Notes under the pieces: model-generated | Databases searched by the model: none | The model's input: only the letters and a program-made list of their open reading frames with translations | Told to the model about the DNA's origin: nothing | Assembly (NCBI RefSeq): GCF_014284335.1 | Contig: NZ_JACOGF010000010.1 | Coordinates: 181,224 to 245,223, forward strand | Source: Undibacterium hunanense | GTDB taxonomy: Bacteria; Pseudomonadota; Gammaproteobacteria; Burkholderiales; Burkholderiaceae_D | Direction of reading: 5' to 3' | DNA: 64,000 nucleotides | Program-made: the position numbers and the translations under genes | Shown here: one piece after another, positions 1-7,845 of the stretch | How positions within the stretch are numbered: the stretch's first letter is position 1 | How the letters are laid out: every line of letters begins with the position of its first letter

Positions 1-277
1 AGGCATGTACTTCTATGCCTGCACTAATCAATTCACGTGAAATCTCGGATTGCATATTCGAATAGGCAATGACCAGATCAGGTTTGACAGCCAGAATGCG
101 CTCTATCTGGGCAGAAGAAAAGCCACTGACCTTGGGTTTTTCATCACGGGCGCGGGCCGGACGGGTGGTATAGCCAGAAATGCCGGCCACACAGTCTTCT
201 GCCCCCAGGGCATACAAGACTTCCACCGCTTCGGTGGAAAGACAGGCAATGCGTTGATACATACTGGCTGAATTCAT
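1..277 (-). CDS. Second BtuF-like cobalamin-binding protein, 5' part only
   Basis: The start codon at 277 overlaps the btuF stop codon (ATGA overlap), and the reading frame stays open to the window edge, giving 92 visible residues. The translation begins MNSASMYQRIACLSTEAVEVL and contains the substrate-binding-protein pattern (IACLSTEAVEVLYALGAED, then a KPDLVIAY strand), the same fold start seen in the neighbouring BtuF. There is no signal peptide, unlike BtuF, so this copy is probably cytoplasmic. Proteins of this type are often annotated as cobalamin-binding proteins in B12 clusters. Its coupling to btuF supports a B12 role; the actual ligand is inference. The rest of the gene lies beyond the left edge. 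Confidence 0.8.
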   Translation of the reverse strand, partial: MNSASMYQRIACLSTEAVEVLYALGAEDCVAGISGYTTRPARARDEKPKVSGFSSAQIERILAVKPDLVIAYSNMQSEISRELISAGIEVHA

Positions 278-1191
278 TTTTTCCCTTGTGGCAGCACCAC
301 GGTTTTATCGCGTTTTTGCCTGGCCAGTTCCAGTGCCTGGCAAATCAGTTTTGCACCTTCAATAATGCGTGGACCAGAACGATTAACCAGATCACCTTCT
401 ATAGACACCAGATTATTGTTTTTGGTTGCAAGCAAGGTAGGGAAAGTTTTCCATTGCTCGACGCCACTTACTGCCTGGGTTTTGCTGTCGCCAGAGATAA
501 TGACTTCAGGATTTTCCTGCAAGACGGCTTCTGTCCCGACAACGGGTGCGGTAGTGGGTAATTTTCCAAATATATTTTCACCACCACAAGTACGAATCGC
601 ATCGCTGACGATGTGGCTATCATTCAATGTATACAGTGGCTTGCCCCATACCTGATAGAAGGTTTTCACCTTGCTTTTGTTCTGGTACTGGCTGCTCAAC
701 TGTTGCACCTGTTGCCTGAATTCTGCTGCCGCTGCCTGCGCCTGTTTTTCTGTACCAAACAGATTGCCGAACTTGATCAGGGTGTCGGCTACATTGTCCA
801 GCTTGTGCGGTTCACTGAAAAAATAGGGTACGCCGGATTTGTGCAGAATTTCCAGCTGGCGCTCATAGGCACCATGCATCCAGACGATGAGCAAATCCGG
901 CTTCATCGCCAGTATGCGTTCAATATCCAGTTGACGATTGTCACCTACATGCGGAATATTTTTTGCCGCTGCCGGATAATCGCTGTACTTGACCGTACCA
1001 ATAATCCTGTCACCTGCACCTGCCACGTAAATCATTTCCGTCACATGCGGCGACAGACTGATAATCCGCTGCGCCGGCTTCGCCAGCGTCACCTGATTAC
1101 CCATGTCATCCGTCACAGTAATCGCCGCCTGCGCATGACCAGTCAATACAGCAAACCCCATAGTAATCACAAAACTCAAAAGCTTGGACAT
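274..1191 (-). CDS. btuF: Periplasmic cobalamin-binding protein BtuF
   Basis: The 305-residue protein starts with a Sec signal peptide (hydrophobic core LLSFVITMGFAVLTG, cleavage near GHAQA). It has the two-lobed type III periplasmic-binding pattern: RIISLSPHVTEMIYVAG near residue 42, KPDLLIVW near residue 97, and GPRIIEGAKLIC near the C-terminus. It delivers cobalamin or cobinamide from BtuB in the outer membrane to the BtuCD transporter. Those transporter genes lie upstream in the same cluster, which supports B12 over haem or siderophore as the ligand. It is separated from cobD by about 100 bp holding a dispersed repeat, the only sizeable gap late in this operon. Confidence 0.9.
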   Translation of the reverse strand: MSKLLSFVITMGFAVLTGHAQAAITVTDDMGNQVTLAKPAQRIISLSPHVTEMIYVAGAGDRIIGTVKYSDYPAAAKNIPHVGDNRQLDIERILAMKPDLLIVWMHGAYERQLEILHKSGVPYFFSEPHKLDNVADTLIKFGNLFGTEKQAQAAAAEFRQQVQQLSSQYQNKSKVKTFYQVWGKPLYTLNDSHIVSDAIRTCGGENIFGKLPTTAPVVGTEAVLQENPEVIISGDSKTQAVSGVEQWKTFPTLLATKNNNLVSIEGDLVNRSGPRIIEGAKLICQALELARQKRDKTVVLPQGKK

Positions 1192-1256
1192 AAATTTTCC
1201 ATATTCAAAATATCAACGCGAAATGCAATGCTCTCTCTTGCACTTCCTCTGTGCTT

Positions 1257-1285
1257 CCTCTGTGTCTCTGTGCCTCTGTGGTGAG
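1257..1285. repeat. Dispersed CTCTGTG-type repeat, copy 1
   Basis: A run of CTCTGTG units ending in TGTGGTGAG lies in the cobD-btuF gap. Near-identical copies are found at 24399-24426 (inverted), 24496-24525 and 52967-52995 (inverted), all in intergenic DNA. Read on the other strand it gives the peptide TEAQRHRG, a familiar spurious translation of this repeat in many bacterial genomes. Confidence 0.8.
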
Positions 1286-1290
1286 TGGTC

Positions 1291-2304
1291 TTAACGATTT
1301 AACTCACACCATTCATCCAGAGCAATCTCCAACCGCAACCACCCAGCCTCACTCCCCGGCAAACCAAAGCGCAGACCATGCGGCCTGTTTGGCCCTTGCG
1401 CAAACCAGCGCAGCCATATGCCGCGCTCTGCCATGAACTGCCACAGCCGCTCCGATTGACCATCCAGTTCCTGATGACTGCACCACTGGAACAAATCCGT
1501 ACCTGACGCATGCATGTCATGCATCTTCAAAAGCTGGCGCAGGCGTTCCCCTTCCTGCTGCAAAAGCCCTGCCGTACGGGCTTGCCAGGCCTGGTCATTC
1601 AAAGCAGCAACAGCAATTTGTTGCGCGGGTCCACTCACGCTCCAGGGGCCAAGATAATTCGTCAGTTGCAAAAGTAAATTTTTCTCAGCGGCGACAAAGC
1701 CAAGACGTATTCCTGCCAGGCCAAAGAACTTGCCGACTGAACGCAGGACGATCAGACCAGGCTGGTCTGCGTGGGCCGCCACGCTGATATCAGGCACGGT
1801 ATCAGCAAAAGCTTCATCCACCACCAGCCAGCCACCACGTTCAGCCAGGTGTGCTGCCCAACGTAAAAGCTGGGCTGCCGGAATAATTTCACCCGTAGGA
1901 TTATTGGGATTACACAGCACAACAACATCTGCATCGGCCACTGCGCTGTCAAGCGCAGCATACGCACATTCTGTCACTGCATGCCCGGCTTGCCGCCACT
2001 GGTAAGCATGTTCGGCATAGCTGGGGGCCGATACGACAACCTGCGCAGTCGGGCGCAAGCGTGGTAAAGCCTGTATCACAGCCTGCGAGCCTGCCACGGC
2101 CAGCATCTGCGGTGCTCGGTAATAAGATTGCGCAGCCTGTACCAGTGCATCAGAATATTCAGGCAGGCGATGCCAGGCATTAGCTGCCAGTGGCGGTGCA
2201 GGATAGAAATGCGGATTGATGCCAGTGGACAAATCCAGCCAGTCTTCCAGCGGACGGCCAAAATGTCGCACTGCATCGCGTAAATTGCCGCCATGTTCAA
2301 GCAT
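1291..2304 (-). CDS. cobD: Threonine-phosphate decarboxylase CobD (aminotransferase fold)
   Basis: A PLP-dependent enzyme that makes (R)-1-aminopropan-2-ol phosphate from L-threonine phosphate, the linker between the corrin ring and the lower nucleotide loop. The start is placed at 2304 because the protein then begins MLEHGGNLRDAVRHFG, the usual start of this family. A longer frame exists upstream but runs into cbiB. The 337-residue product has NPNNPTGE, the DEAF strand, and the PLP lysine in RSVGKFFGLAGIRLG (K192). It overlaps the end of cbiB by 8 bp, so the two are probably translationally coupled. Some species call this gene cobC. Confidence 0.92.
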   Translation of the reverse strand: MLEHGGNLRDAVRHFGRPLEDWLDLSTGINPHFYPAPPLAANAWHRLPEYSDALVQAAQSYYRAPQMLAVAGSQAVIQALPRLRPTAQVVVSAPSYAEHAYQWRQAGHAVTECAYAALDSAVADADVVVLCNPNNPTGEIIPAAQLLRWAAHLAERGGWLVVDEAFADTVPDISVAAHADQPGLIVLRSVGKFFGLAGIRLGFVAAEKNLLLQLTNYLGPWSVSGPAQQIAVAALNDQAWQARTAGLLQQEGERLRQLLKMHDMHASGTDLFQWCSHQELDGQSERLWQFMAERGIWLRWFAQGPNRPHGLRFGLPGSEAGWLRLEIALDEWCELNR

Positions 2305-3250
2305 GGATGACTCCACCCAGAAATAAAACCGACAGTAAAGCGATACCACACCAGAGTGCTGCGCCCCCTTCGACCAGACGCAGGGCACGCAGAATATCTG
2401 CCGCCTTTGCTGTATCACCTTCCCCCAGCGGTGGCCGTGTTTCCGTTATGCCGTCATAACTGGCTGTGCCACCCAGCGCCAGGCCCAGCGCACCAGCACC
2501 GGCGGCCATCACTGGCCCTGCATTCGGGCTGGGCCAGCCAGGTGCCTGGCGCTGCCAGCATTGCCATGCCAGTCGGGTCTTGCCCAGCACAGCATAAGTA
2601 CATGCAGTCAGGCGGGCCGGTATCCAGTTCATGAAATCATCAATGCGTGCAGCAACACAGCCAAAGCGCAGGAATCGTGCCGAGCGATAACCCCACATGG
2701 CATCGAGGGTATTCACCAACCGGTACAGCACTGCACCAGCACCACCCAGCAGGATGAACCAGAACAAGGTGGCAAAGACGGCATCGCAGCCATTTTCGAG
2801 TACCGATTCGACACTGGCTTTGGCCAGATAAGCTTCGTCTGCATCTTGCGTGTCGCGGCTGACGATGTAAGAAGTACGTTTTCTGGCTTCCGGTAAATCA
2901 CCAGCCTGCAAAGCCGTGGCGATAGCTGCATTATGCTCATGCAGGCTGCGCAAACCCAGGCAAAAATACAGTAATACGATGTGCAATACGGGAGCCAGCC
3001 ACAGACTGAAACGCTGCGCCAGCACCAGCATTAGCAAGCTGAGTGCGACCAGTGGCAAGACCGCCAGACACCAGGCCAGGGCACCGGTCCAGCGACTTGC
3101 TGTTGGTGTATTCAAGCGGCGTTCTATGGCATTAGCCAGGTTACCAAAACCCACCAGCGGGTGGAACTTCTTCACTTCGCCCAGGCCCACATCCAGCAGG
3201 ATGCCCAGTAACAGGCACAACACCATGACCAGGCCATCCTGCATCAGCAT
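2297..3250 (-). CDS. cbiB: Adenosylcobinamide-phosphate synthase CbiB
   Basis: An integral membrane enzyme that joins aminopropanol phosphate to adenosylcobyric acid. The 317-residue protein has several membrane segments (for example MVLCLLLGILLDVGLG at the start and ALWCGIALLSVLFLGGV at the end). It carries the family signatures KKFHPLVGFGNL near residue 28, SRDTQDADEAYLAKASVES near 130, and YRSARFLRFG near 188. It overlaps cobU upstream by 7 bp and cobD downstream by 8 bp. CobD makes the linker that CbiB uses, so the adjacency is functional. In the Pseudomonas nomenclature the same enzyme is called CobD, which can confuse labels here. Confidence 0.93.
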   Translation of the reverse strand: MLMQDGLVMVLCLLLGILLDVGLGEVKKFHPLVGFGNLANAIERRLNTPTASRWTGALAWCLAVLPLVALSLLMLVLAQRFSLWLAPVLHIVLLYFCLGLRSLHEHNAAIATALQAGDLPEARKRTSYIVSRDTQDADEAYLAKASVESVLENGCDAVFATLFWFILLGGAGAVLYRLVNTLDAMWGYRSARFLRFGCVAARIDDFMNWIPARLTACTYAVLGKTRLAWQCWQRQAPGWPSPNAGPVMAAGAGALGLALGGTASYDGITETRPPLGEGDTAKAADILRALRLVEGGAALWCGIALLSVLFLGGVIHA

Positions 3251-3822
3251 GGCTGGCCTTTAAAATACAGTGGTAAACCGGCAGCAACCCAGACCACATT
3301 GTCTGCAATGGCTGCCACGGCCTGGTTCAAACGCCCGGCTTCATCAACAAACCAGCGCGATACCGCCCCCATAGGAACAATGCCCATACCGACTTCATTC
3401 GATACCAGGATAATTTGCCCGGGTGCCTGCACCAATGCATCCAGCAAGGCCTGGCGTTGCACGGCGAACTGCGGTGGGGGCGTAATGTGGCCGATTTCAG
3501 GAAAGTCTGTCGATTCTGAAAACAGCAAATTGGACAACCAGACCGTCAGGCAATCGACGAGGATGATATTGTCTGCACGGCTATGCGCCATGATGGTCGC
3601 ACCCAGTTCCAGGCCTTGTTCCAGCGTGCCCCAATGCGCGGGGCGACGTGTGCGATGATGGGCAATACGCTCCTGCATTTCGGCATCACCTGCCTTAGCG
3701 GTTGCCAGGTACAGTATTTCTTTCTGATCCTTGCTGAGCCTGGTCGCCAGTTGTTCGGCAAATGCACTCTTGCCAGAACGCGCACCACCAAAAATCAGGC
3801 TGGCACGATGTGCGGAGTTCAT
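3244..3822 (-). CDS. cobU: Adenosylcobinamide kinase / guanylyltransferase CobU
   Basis: A bifunctional enzyme that phosphorylates adenosylcobinamide and then transfers GMP, giving adenosylcobinamide-GDP for CobS. The 192-residue protein has a P-loop (FGGARSGKSAFAE, near residues 11-23), the LVDCLTVWLSNLL strand, and the SNEVGMGIVPMG motif followed by RLNQAVAAIAD. It overlaps cbiA by 4 bp (ATGA type) and cbiB by 7 bp. Length and motifs are normal for the family, also called CobP. Confidence 0.94.
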   Translation of the reverse strand: MNSAHRASLIFGGARSGKSAFAEQLATRLSKDQKEILYLATAKAGDAEMQERIAHHRTRRPAHWGTLEQGLELGATIMAHSRADNIILVDCLTVWLSNLLFSESTDFPEIGHITPPPQFAVQRQALLDALVQAPGQIILVSNEVGMGIVPMGAVSRWFVDEAGRLNQAVAAIADNVVWVAAGLPLYFKGQPC

Positions 3823-5180
3823 GTTGCATCCCTTAGTGTATCCCTTGTTGCATCCACTAATGAATCTGCTAAAAACAGCGCAGCCGCAGCCGCCGGGTTG
3901 GAGGCAAAGTAGGCATGAAAATAAGAAGCACGCACATTCCCAAGCTGGAAAACAGCTTCGCCCTGCTGTTGGGTGGAATGCTTGATGGTATGGCTGCTGG
4001 CAATCAATGTGGTTTCAAAACGCGAGTAATGAAAGGTGTGCCCGCGTAATTCACCCTGCGGTGTCGCCAGCGCCTGCGCACCCAGGGCGGCCAGCCTTTT
4101 TTGCATGATGACTTTGCCTGGCAACAAACCCGTCATGGGCCAGCTTTGGCCCTGCTGATCGACCAGACCTTCGGTGATCGCCATCATGCCGCCACACTCG
4201 GCCCATATTGGCATACCTTGCGCATGGGCAGCATGCACGGATGCCAGCCACTTGCTGGCTTGCGTCAGTGTCTTTGCATGTAGTTCCGGGTAACCACCTG
4301 GCAGGTACAGAGCATCAGCCTGGGCCGGTATGGCCTCATCTGCCAAAGGCGAAAAGAAAACCAGTTCGGCACCCAATCCGATCAGGCATTCAAGATTGGC
4401 CGGATAGATAAACGCAAACGCGGCATCACGCGCAATGGCAATGGTCTTGCCTGCCAGATTGATTGCGGGTTGAGATACATGCTGCGAGGCGTGTAGTGAG
4501 GCCTGTTCATGCAATTCAAAACTGCTGTCTGGCAGGGCATCCCAGGCTTGCATGTCCAGTTCCAGGCTGTTTGCCATGGCATCGAGTATGGTTTCAATAC
4601 GATCCACTTCTTGCGGCAAGACCAGGCCCAGGTGACGCTCGGGCAAGGCTTCGTCCTGACGATGCAGGCTGCCCAACAAGGGGATATCGCGCATGGCAGC
4701 CGCTACCATCTTCGCATGGCCTTCAGAGGCGATGCGGTTGGCAATAACGCCCGCCAGATGCACCGGCCCAAAATCACGCAAACCCATGGCCAAAGCGCCT
4801 ACGGTCTGCGCCATGGCAGAGGCATCCAATACCGCCACAACAGGCACGCCAAAGGCACGCGCCAGATCAGCAGATGAGGGGTTGCCGTCATACAGGCCCA
4901 TGACACCTTCGATGAGGATCACATCTGCATCCAGCGCGGCACGCGCCAGCATGCCTTCGGATTCGGCTTTACCCACCATCCACAAATCCAGCGAATGCAC
5001 GGCTGAACCACAAGCGCGCTCCAACATCATTGGGTCGATAAAGTCCGGCCCGGTTTTAAATACACGCACCCTCTTGCCAAGCGTCACCAGCTTGCGTGCC
5101 AGTGCTGCCGTGGTAGTGGTCTTGCCCTGGCCTGACGCAATAGCCGATATCAGAACGACTTTGGCGCTGGGCCTTACCAT
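3819..5180 (-). CDS. cbiA: Cobyrinate a,c-diamide synthase CbiA/CobB
   Basis: A glutamine-dependent amidotransferase that amidates the a and c side chains of cobyrinic acid. The 453-residue protein has an N-terminal dethiobiotin-synthetase-like ATPase (SGQGKTTTTAALARKL near residue 17) and a C-terminal class I glutaminase with the nucleophile Cys in WAECGGMMAI. Its presence implies that the host does more than salvage complete B12. No cobyric acid synthase (CobQ) or ring-building gene is visible in this window, so those must lie elsewhere or be absent. It overlaps cobO by 7 bp and cobU by 4 bp. Confidence 0.93.
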   Translation of the reverse strand: MVRPSAKVVLISAIASGQGKTTTTAALARKLVTLGKRVRVFKTGPDFIDPMMLERACGSAVHSLDLWMVGKAESEGMLARAALDADVILIEGVMGLYDGNPSSADLARAFGVPVVAVLDASAMAQTVGALAMGLRDFGPVHLAGVIANRIASEGHAKMVAAAMRDIPLLGSLHRQDEALPERHLGLVLPQEVDRIETILDAMANSLELDMQAWDALPDSSFELHEQASLHASQHVSQPAINLAGKTIAIARDAAFAFIYPANLECLIGLGAELVFFSPLADEAIPAQADALYLPGGYPELHAKTLTQASKWLASVHAAHAQGMPIWAECGGMMAITEGLVDQQGQSWPMTGLLPGKVIMQKRLAALGAQALATPQGELRGHTFHYSRFETTLIASSHTIKHSTQQQGEAVFQLGNVRASYFHAYFASNPAAAAALFLADSLVDATRDTLRDAT

Positions 5181-5812
5181 TCCACACCTGCCTGCGCAAC
5201 GATACCTTCCTTGAAGGCATGTTTGATGACCTGCATTTCTGTCACGGTATCGGCAATGGCAATAAGCTCCGGCAAGGCACCGCGACCGGTGACGGCGACG
5301 TGCTGCATTTCTGGCCTGCCATCCAGATCATCAATGACCATCTGCAAATCCAGGTAATGGTATTTCAGGGCGATATTGAGTTCATCCAGCACCACCAGGC
5401 CTATGGTTGGGTCAGTCAGAAAACGCTTTGCCTGTTCCCATGCAACGGCGGCTTTTTCCATATCACGCTCACGGTTTTGCGTAACCCAGGTATAGCCTTC
5501 GCCCATGGCATGGAATTCGACTTCGTCCGGAAAGCGGCGCAAGAAAATTTCTTCTCCGGTCGACATGGCACCCTTGATGAACTGCACCACACCGACCTTC
5601 ATGCCATGTCCCATGGCGCGCATGACCATGCCAAAGGCGCTGGAACTTTTACCCTTGCCGTTGCCGGTATGCACCAGCAAGACACCGGTCTTGCGTTGGG
5701 CCTGCTCTATCTTTTCATCCATCATCGCTTTCTTGCGCTGCATGCGGCGTTCATGACGGGTATTGATGTTGTCTGTCGCGGTGTCTGGCTTTGGTGGCAT
5801 TGCACTTGTCAT
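5174..5812 (-). CDS. cobO: Corrinoid adenosyltransferase CobO/BtuR
   Basis: Adds the 5'-deoxyadenosyl group from ATP to the cobalt of cob(I)alamin or its precursors. The 212-residue protein has the family P-loop variant VHTGNGKGKSSSAFGM near residue 47, the VVLDELNIALKYHYL strand, and VAVTGRGALPELIAIAD near the C-terminus. These are typical of the CobA/BtuR/CobO class rather than PduO or EutT. A charged N-terminal stretch (about residues 18-40) precedes the ATP site, as is usual. It lies 38 bp after btuD and overlaps cbiA. Confidence 0.94.
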   Translation of the reverse strand: MTSAMPPKPDTATDNINTRHERRMQRKKAMMDEKIEQAQRKTGVLLVHTGNGKGKSSSAFGMVMRAMGHGMKVGVVQFIKGAMSTGEEIFLRRFPDEVEFHAMGEGYTWVTQNRERDMEKAAVAWEQAKRFLTDPTIGLVVLDELNIALKYHYLDLQMVIDDLDGRPEMQHVAVTGRGALPELIAIADTVTEMQVIKHAFKEGIVAQAGVEW

Positions 5813-5850
5813 GATGATAGTGATGATTTATTTGATGGTTTGTTGGATTT

Positions 5851-6624
5851 TTAGTTTTGCGGGAAAAACAAGGTTTGCCCACCATGAGTGAAGCGTTCTA
5901 TGGGGTGCCCAAGGCAGAGACTGAGTTGGGATGCATTGAATATGTCATCGGCAGGCCCGGCTTGCCAACTGCCATCCCCCATCAGCAACAGCGCATGGGT
6001 GGCAATGCGGTAAGCCATGTTGAGGTCGTGGCTGACCATGACGACAGCCTTGTTTTGCTGTGCATTCTCTTGACGGCACAAACGGGCAAACAGTTGCATG
6101 ACGCTGACCTGATGCCCTAGGTCCAGCGCATTCGCCGGTTCATCCAGCAGCATCCACCTGGCATCCTGGGCCAGCAAGGCGGCGATGGCTACGCGCTGTC
6201 TTTCACCGCCAGACAGGCTGCGTACATCGCGCTCTGCCATGTCGGCGACATCCAATTCATGCAGCGATGACAGGGCAAGATCCATGTCGTCGCTGTTTTC
6301 CCAGTAATGCGCATTCTGGTAGGGATGACGGGCGCTGAGTACCGTATCCAGTGCAGAATAACCGAAAGCATCTACCCTGCCCTGCGGCAAGAAAGAACGT
6401 TCACGTGCAAGCTCGGTCAATGACCAGTCTTGCAGCAATTTGTCGCGCAGATAAACCTGGCCACTTTCTATGGGGCGCAGGCCAGCAAGCGTGCGCAGCA
6501 AGGTGCTTTTACCGGCACCATTGCGACCTATGATGCACCAGCATTCGCCTGGCTGTATGTGCCAGTTCAAATCACGCACCAGCACACGCTTGCCTACGGA
6601 TAAATTCAGGGCGCGAATGTCCAT
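5851..6624 (-). CDS. btuD: Cobalamin ABC transporter ATP-binding protein BtuD
   Basis: The cytoplasmic ATPase of the BtuCDF importer. The 257-residue protein has Walker A (GRNGAGKST, near residue 34), the ABC signature LSGGERQRVAIAALLA, Walker B (RWMLLDEPANALD) and the switch histidine in VMVSHDLNMAY. Its start codon overlaps the btuC stop codon by one base (TGATG), which indicates translational coupling. Sequence alone cannot exclude an iron-siderophore transporter, but the riboswitch and cob genes around it make B12 the likely substrate. Confidence 0.92.
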   Translation of the reverse strand: MDIRALNLSVGKRVLVRDLNWHIQPGECWCIIGRNGAGKSTLLRTLAGLRPIESGQVYLRDKLLQDWSLTELARERSFLPQGRVDAFGYSALDTVLSARHPYQNAHYWENSDDMDLALSSLHELDVADMAERDVRSLSGGERQRVAIAALLAQDARWMLLDEPANALDLGHQVSVMQLFARLCRQENAQQNKAVVMVSHDLNMAYRIATHALLLMGDGSWQAGPADDIFNASQLSLCLGHPIERFTHGGQTLFFPQN

Positions 6625-7682
6625 CAGCGCCTCCGCAGTTGATGCAGTTGCAGCAGGAACATCGGCACACCCACCAGTGCAGTAATGACGCCAACCGGCA
6701 ACTGCTGTGGTGCCACCACCGTGCGGGCAACGGTATCAGCCAGCACCAGGAAACAACCACCAGCCAAAGTCGCAGCAGGTACCAGCAGGCGATGATCAGG
6801 CCCCCAGGCAAAGCGGCAGATATGCGGCATGATCAGGCCAACAAAGCCTATGCTGCCTGCATTGCTGACAGCGCTGGCTGTCAATAAGGCAGAACATAAA
6901 AACAGCAACTGGCGCAGACGGCCAATATTGACACCCAGGGTGCTGGCATTGTCGGCATGCATGGCAGCGACATTGATGGACCGCGCATTACGCATGGCAA
7001 ACAGCAGGATAACGCCAAGTATCAGCCAGGGCAGATAACGCGACTGGGTATTCGACAGATCGCCTATCATCCAGAACACCATGCCACGCAGGCGGCTGTC
7101 CGGCGCAATCGACAGCATGAGGGTGATGATGGCACCACAACCGGTGGCGACGATAACACCAGTCAGCAACAGTACAGGTGCACTGCCATCGGTGCTGCCA
7201 GCGCCGCGCAGATCACGGTAGGCCAAACCAAACAACAGCAGCGCTACGGTAATCGCACCGGCAAAGGCAGCCACATCCACCAGCCAGAACGCGCCAAAAA
7301 AAAGTATGGTTGCCAGCGCACCGACAGATGCACCGCCAGATATGCCCAGCACATAGGGGTCAGCCAGTGGATTGCGTAACAGCGCCTGCATCATGACGCC
7401 AGCCAGCGCCAGTGTGGCCCCGGTCACAAAACCGGTCAGCGCGCGACCTAGACGCAAATCCAGCAGACTGCCTGGCAAGGTCGTTGGCGGGCCGCGCAAC
7501 AATTCCAGCATGGCTTGCCATAGCTCGGCAAAGCTCAGGGATACCGAACCACAGACGCAGGCAATCAGTATGCTGGCTATGGCGGCGGCCAATAAAATCG
7601 GGAGAACCAGTCCGGCACGTTGAGCGACCGCCATCCTGGGGGATTGCTTGCGCTGTCGTGCAGAAAATAAAGACGCCATCAT
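6624..7682 (-). CDS. btuC: Cobalamin ABC transporter permease BtuC
   Basis: The FecCD/BtuC-type inner-membrane permease with about ten hydrophobic segments. Diagnostic stretches are RLGRALTGFVTGATLALAG followed by MQALLRNPLADPYVLGISGG, and NAGSIGFVGLIMPHICR near residue 285 of the mature frame. The start is uncertain: the frame is open from a TTG at 7760, but consecutive ATG codons at 7682 and 7679 give a normal family length. No strong ribosome-binding site was seen for either. It is followed immediately by btuD. Confidence 0.9.
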   Translation of the reverse strand: MMASLFSARQRKQSPRMAVAQRAGLVLPILLAAAIASILIACVCGSVSLSFAELWQAMLELLRGPPTTLPGSLLDLRLGRALTGFVTGATLALAGVMMQALLRNPLADPYVLGISGGASVGALATILFFGAFWLVDVAAFAGAITVALLLFGLAYRDLRGAGSTDGSAPVLLLTGVIVATGCGAIITLMLSIAPDSRLRGMVFWMIGDLSNTQSRYLPWLILGVILLFAMRNARSINVAAMHADNASTLGVNIGRLRQLLFLCSALLTASAVSNAGSIGFVGLIMPHICRFAWGPDHRLLVPAATLAGGCFLVLADTVARTVVAPQQLPVGVITALVGVPMFLLQLHQLRRR

Positions 7683-7845
7683 TGGTCTGGTCCAAAGGTA
7701 AAACAGCTTGTGATGTGCAGCACCGCAGAAAATAAAGCGGCCTGCACATCCATGATTCAACTGACATCAACTGATATCAACTGACAAACCGGGCAATGAG
7801 GAAGAGGCCCATCGGAACCAGGCACTCATCACATCACTGTCAAGC

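Noticed and set aside
613..1284. Long plus-strand frame opposite btuF
   Set aside because: Antisense to a well-supported gene and without recognisable domains; such shadows occur opposite most genes here.
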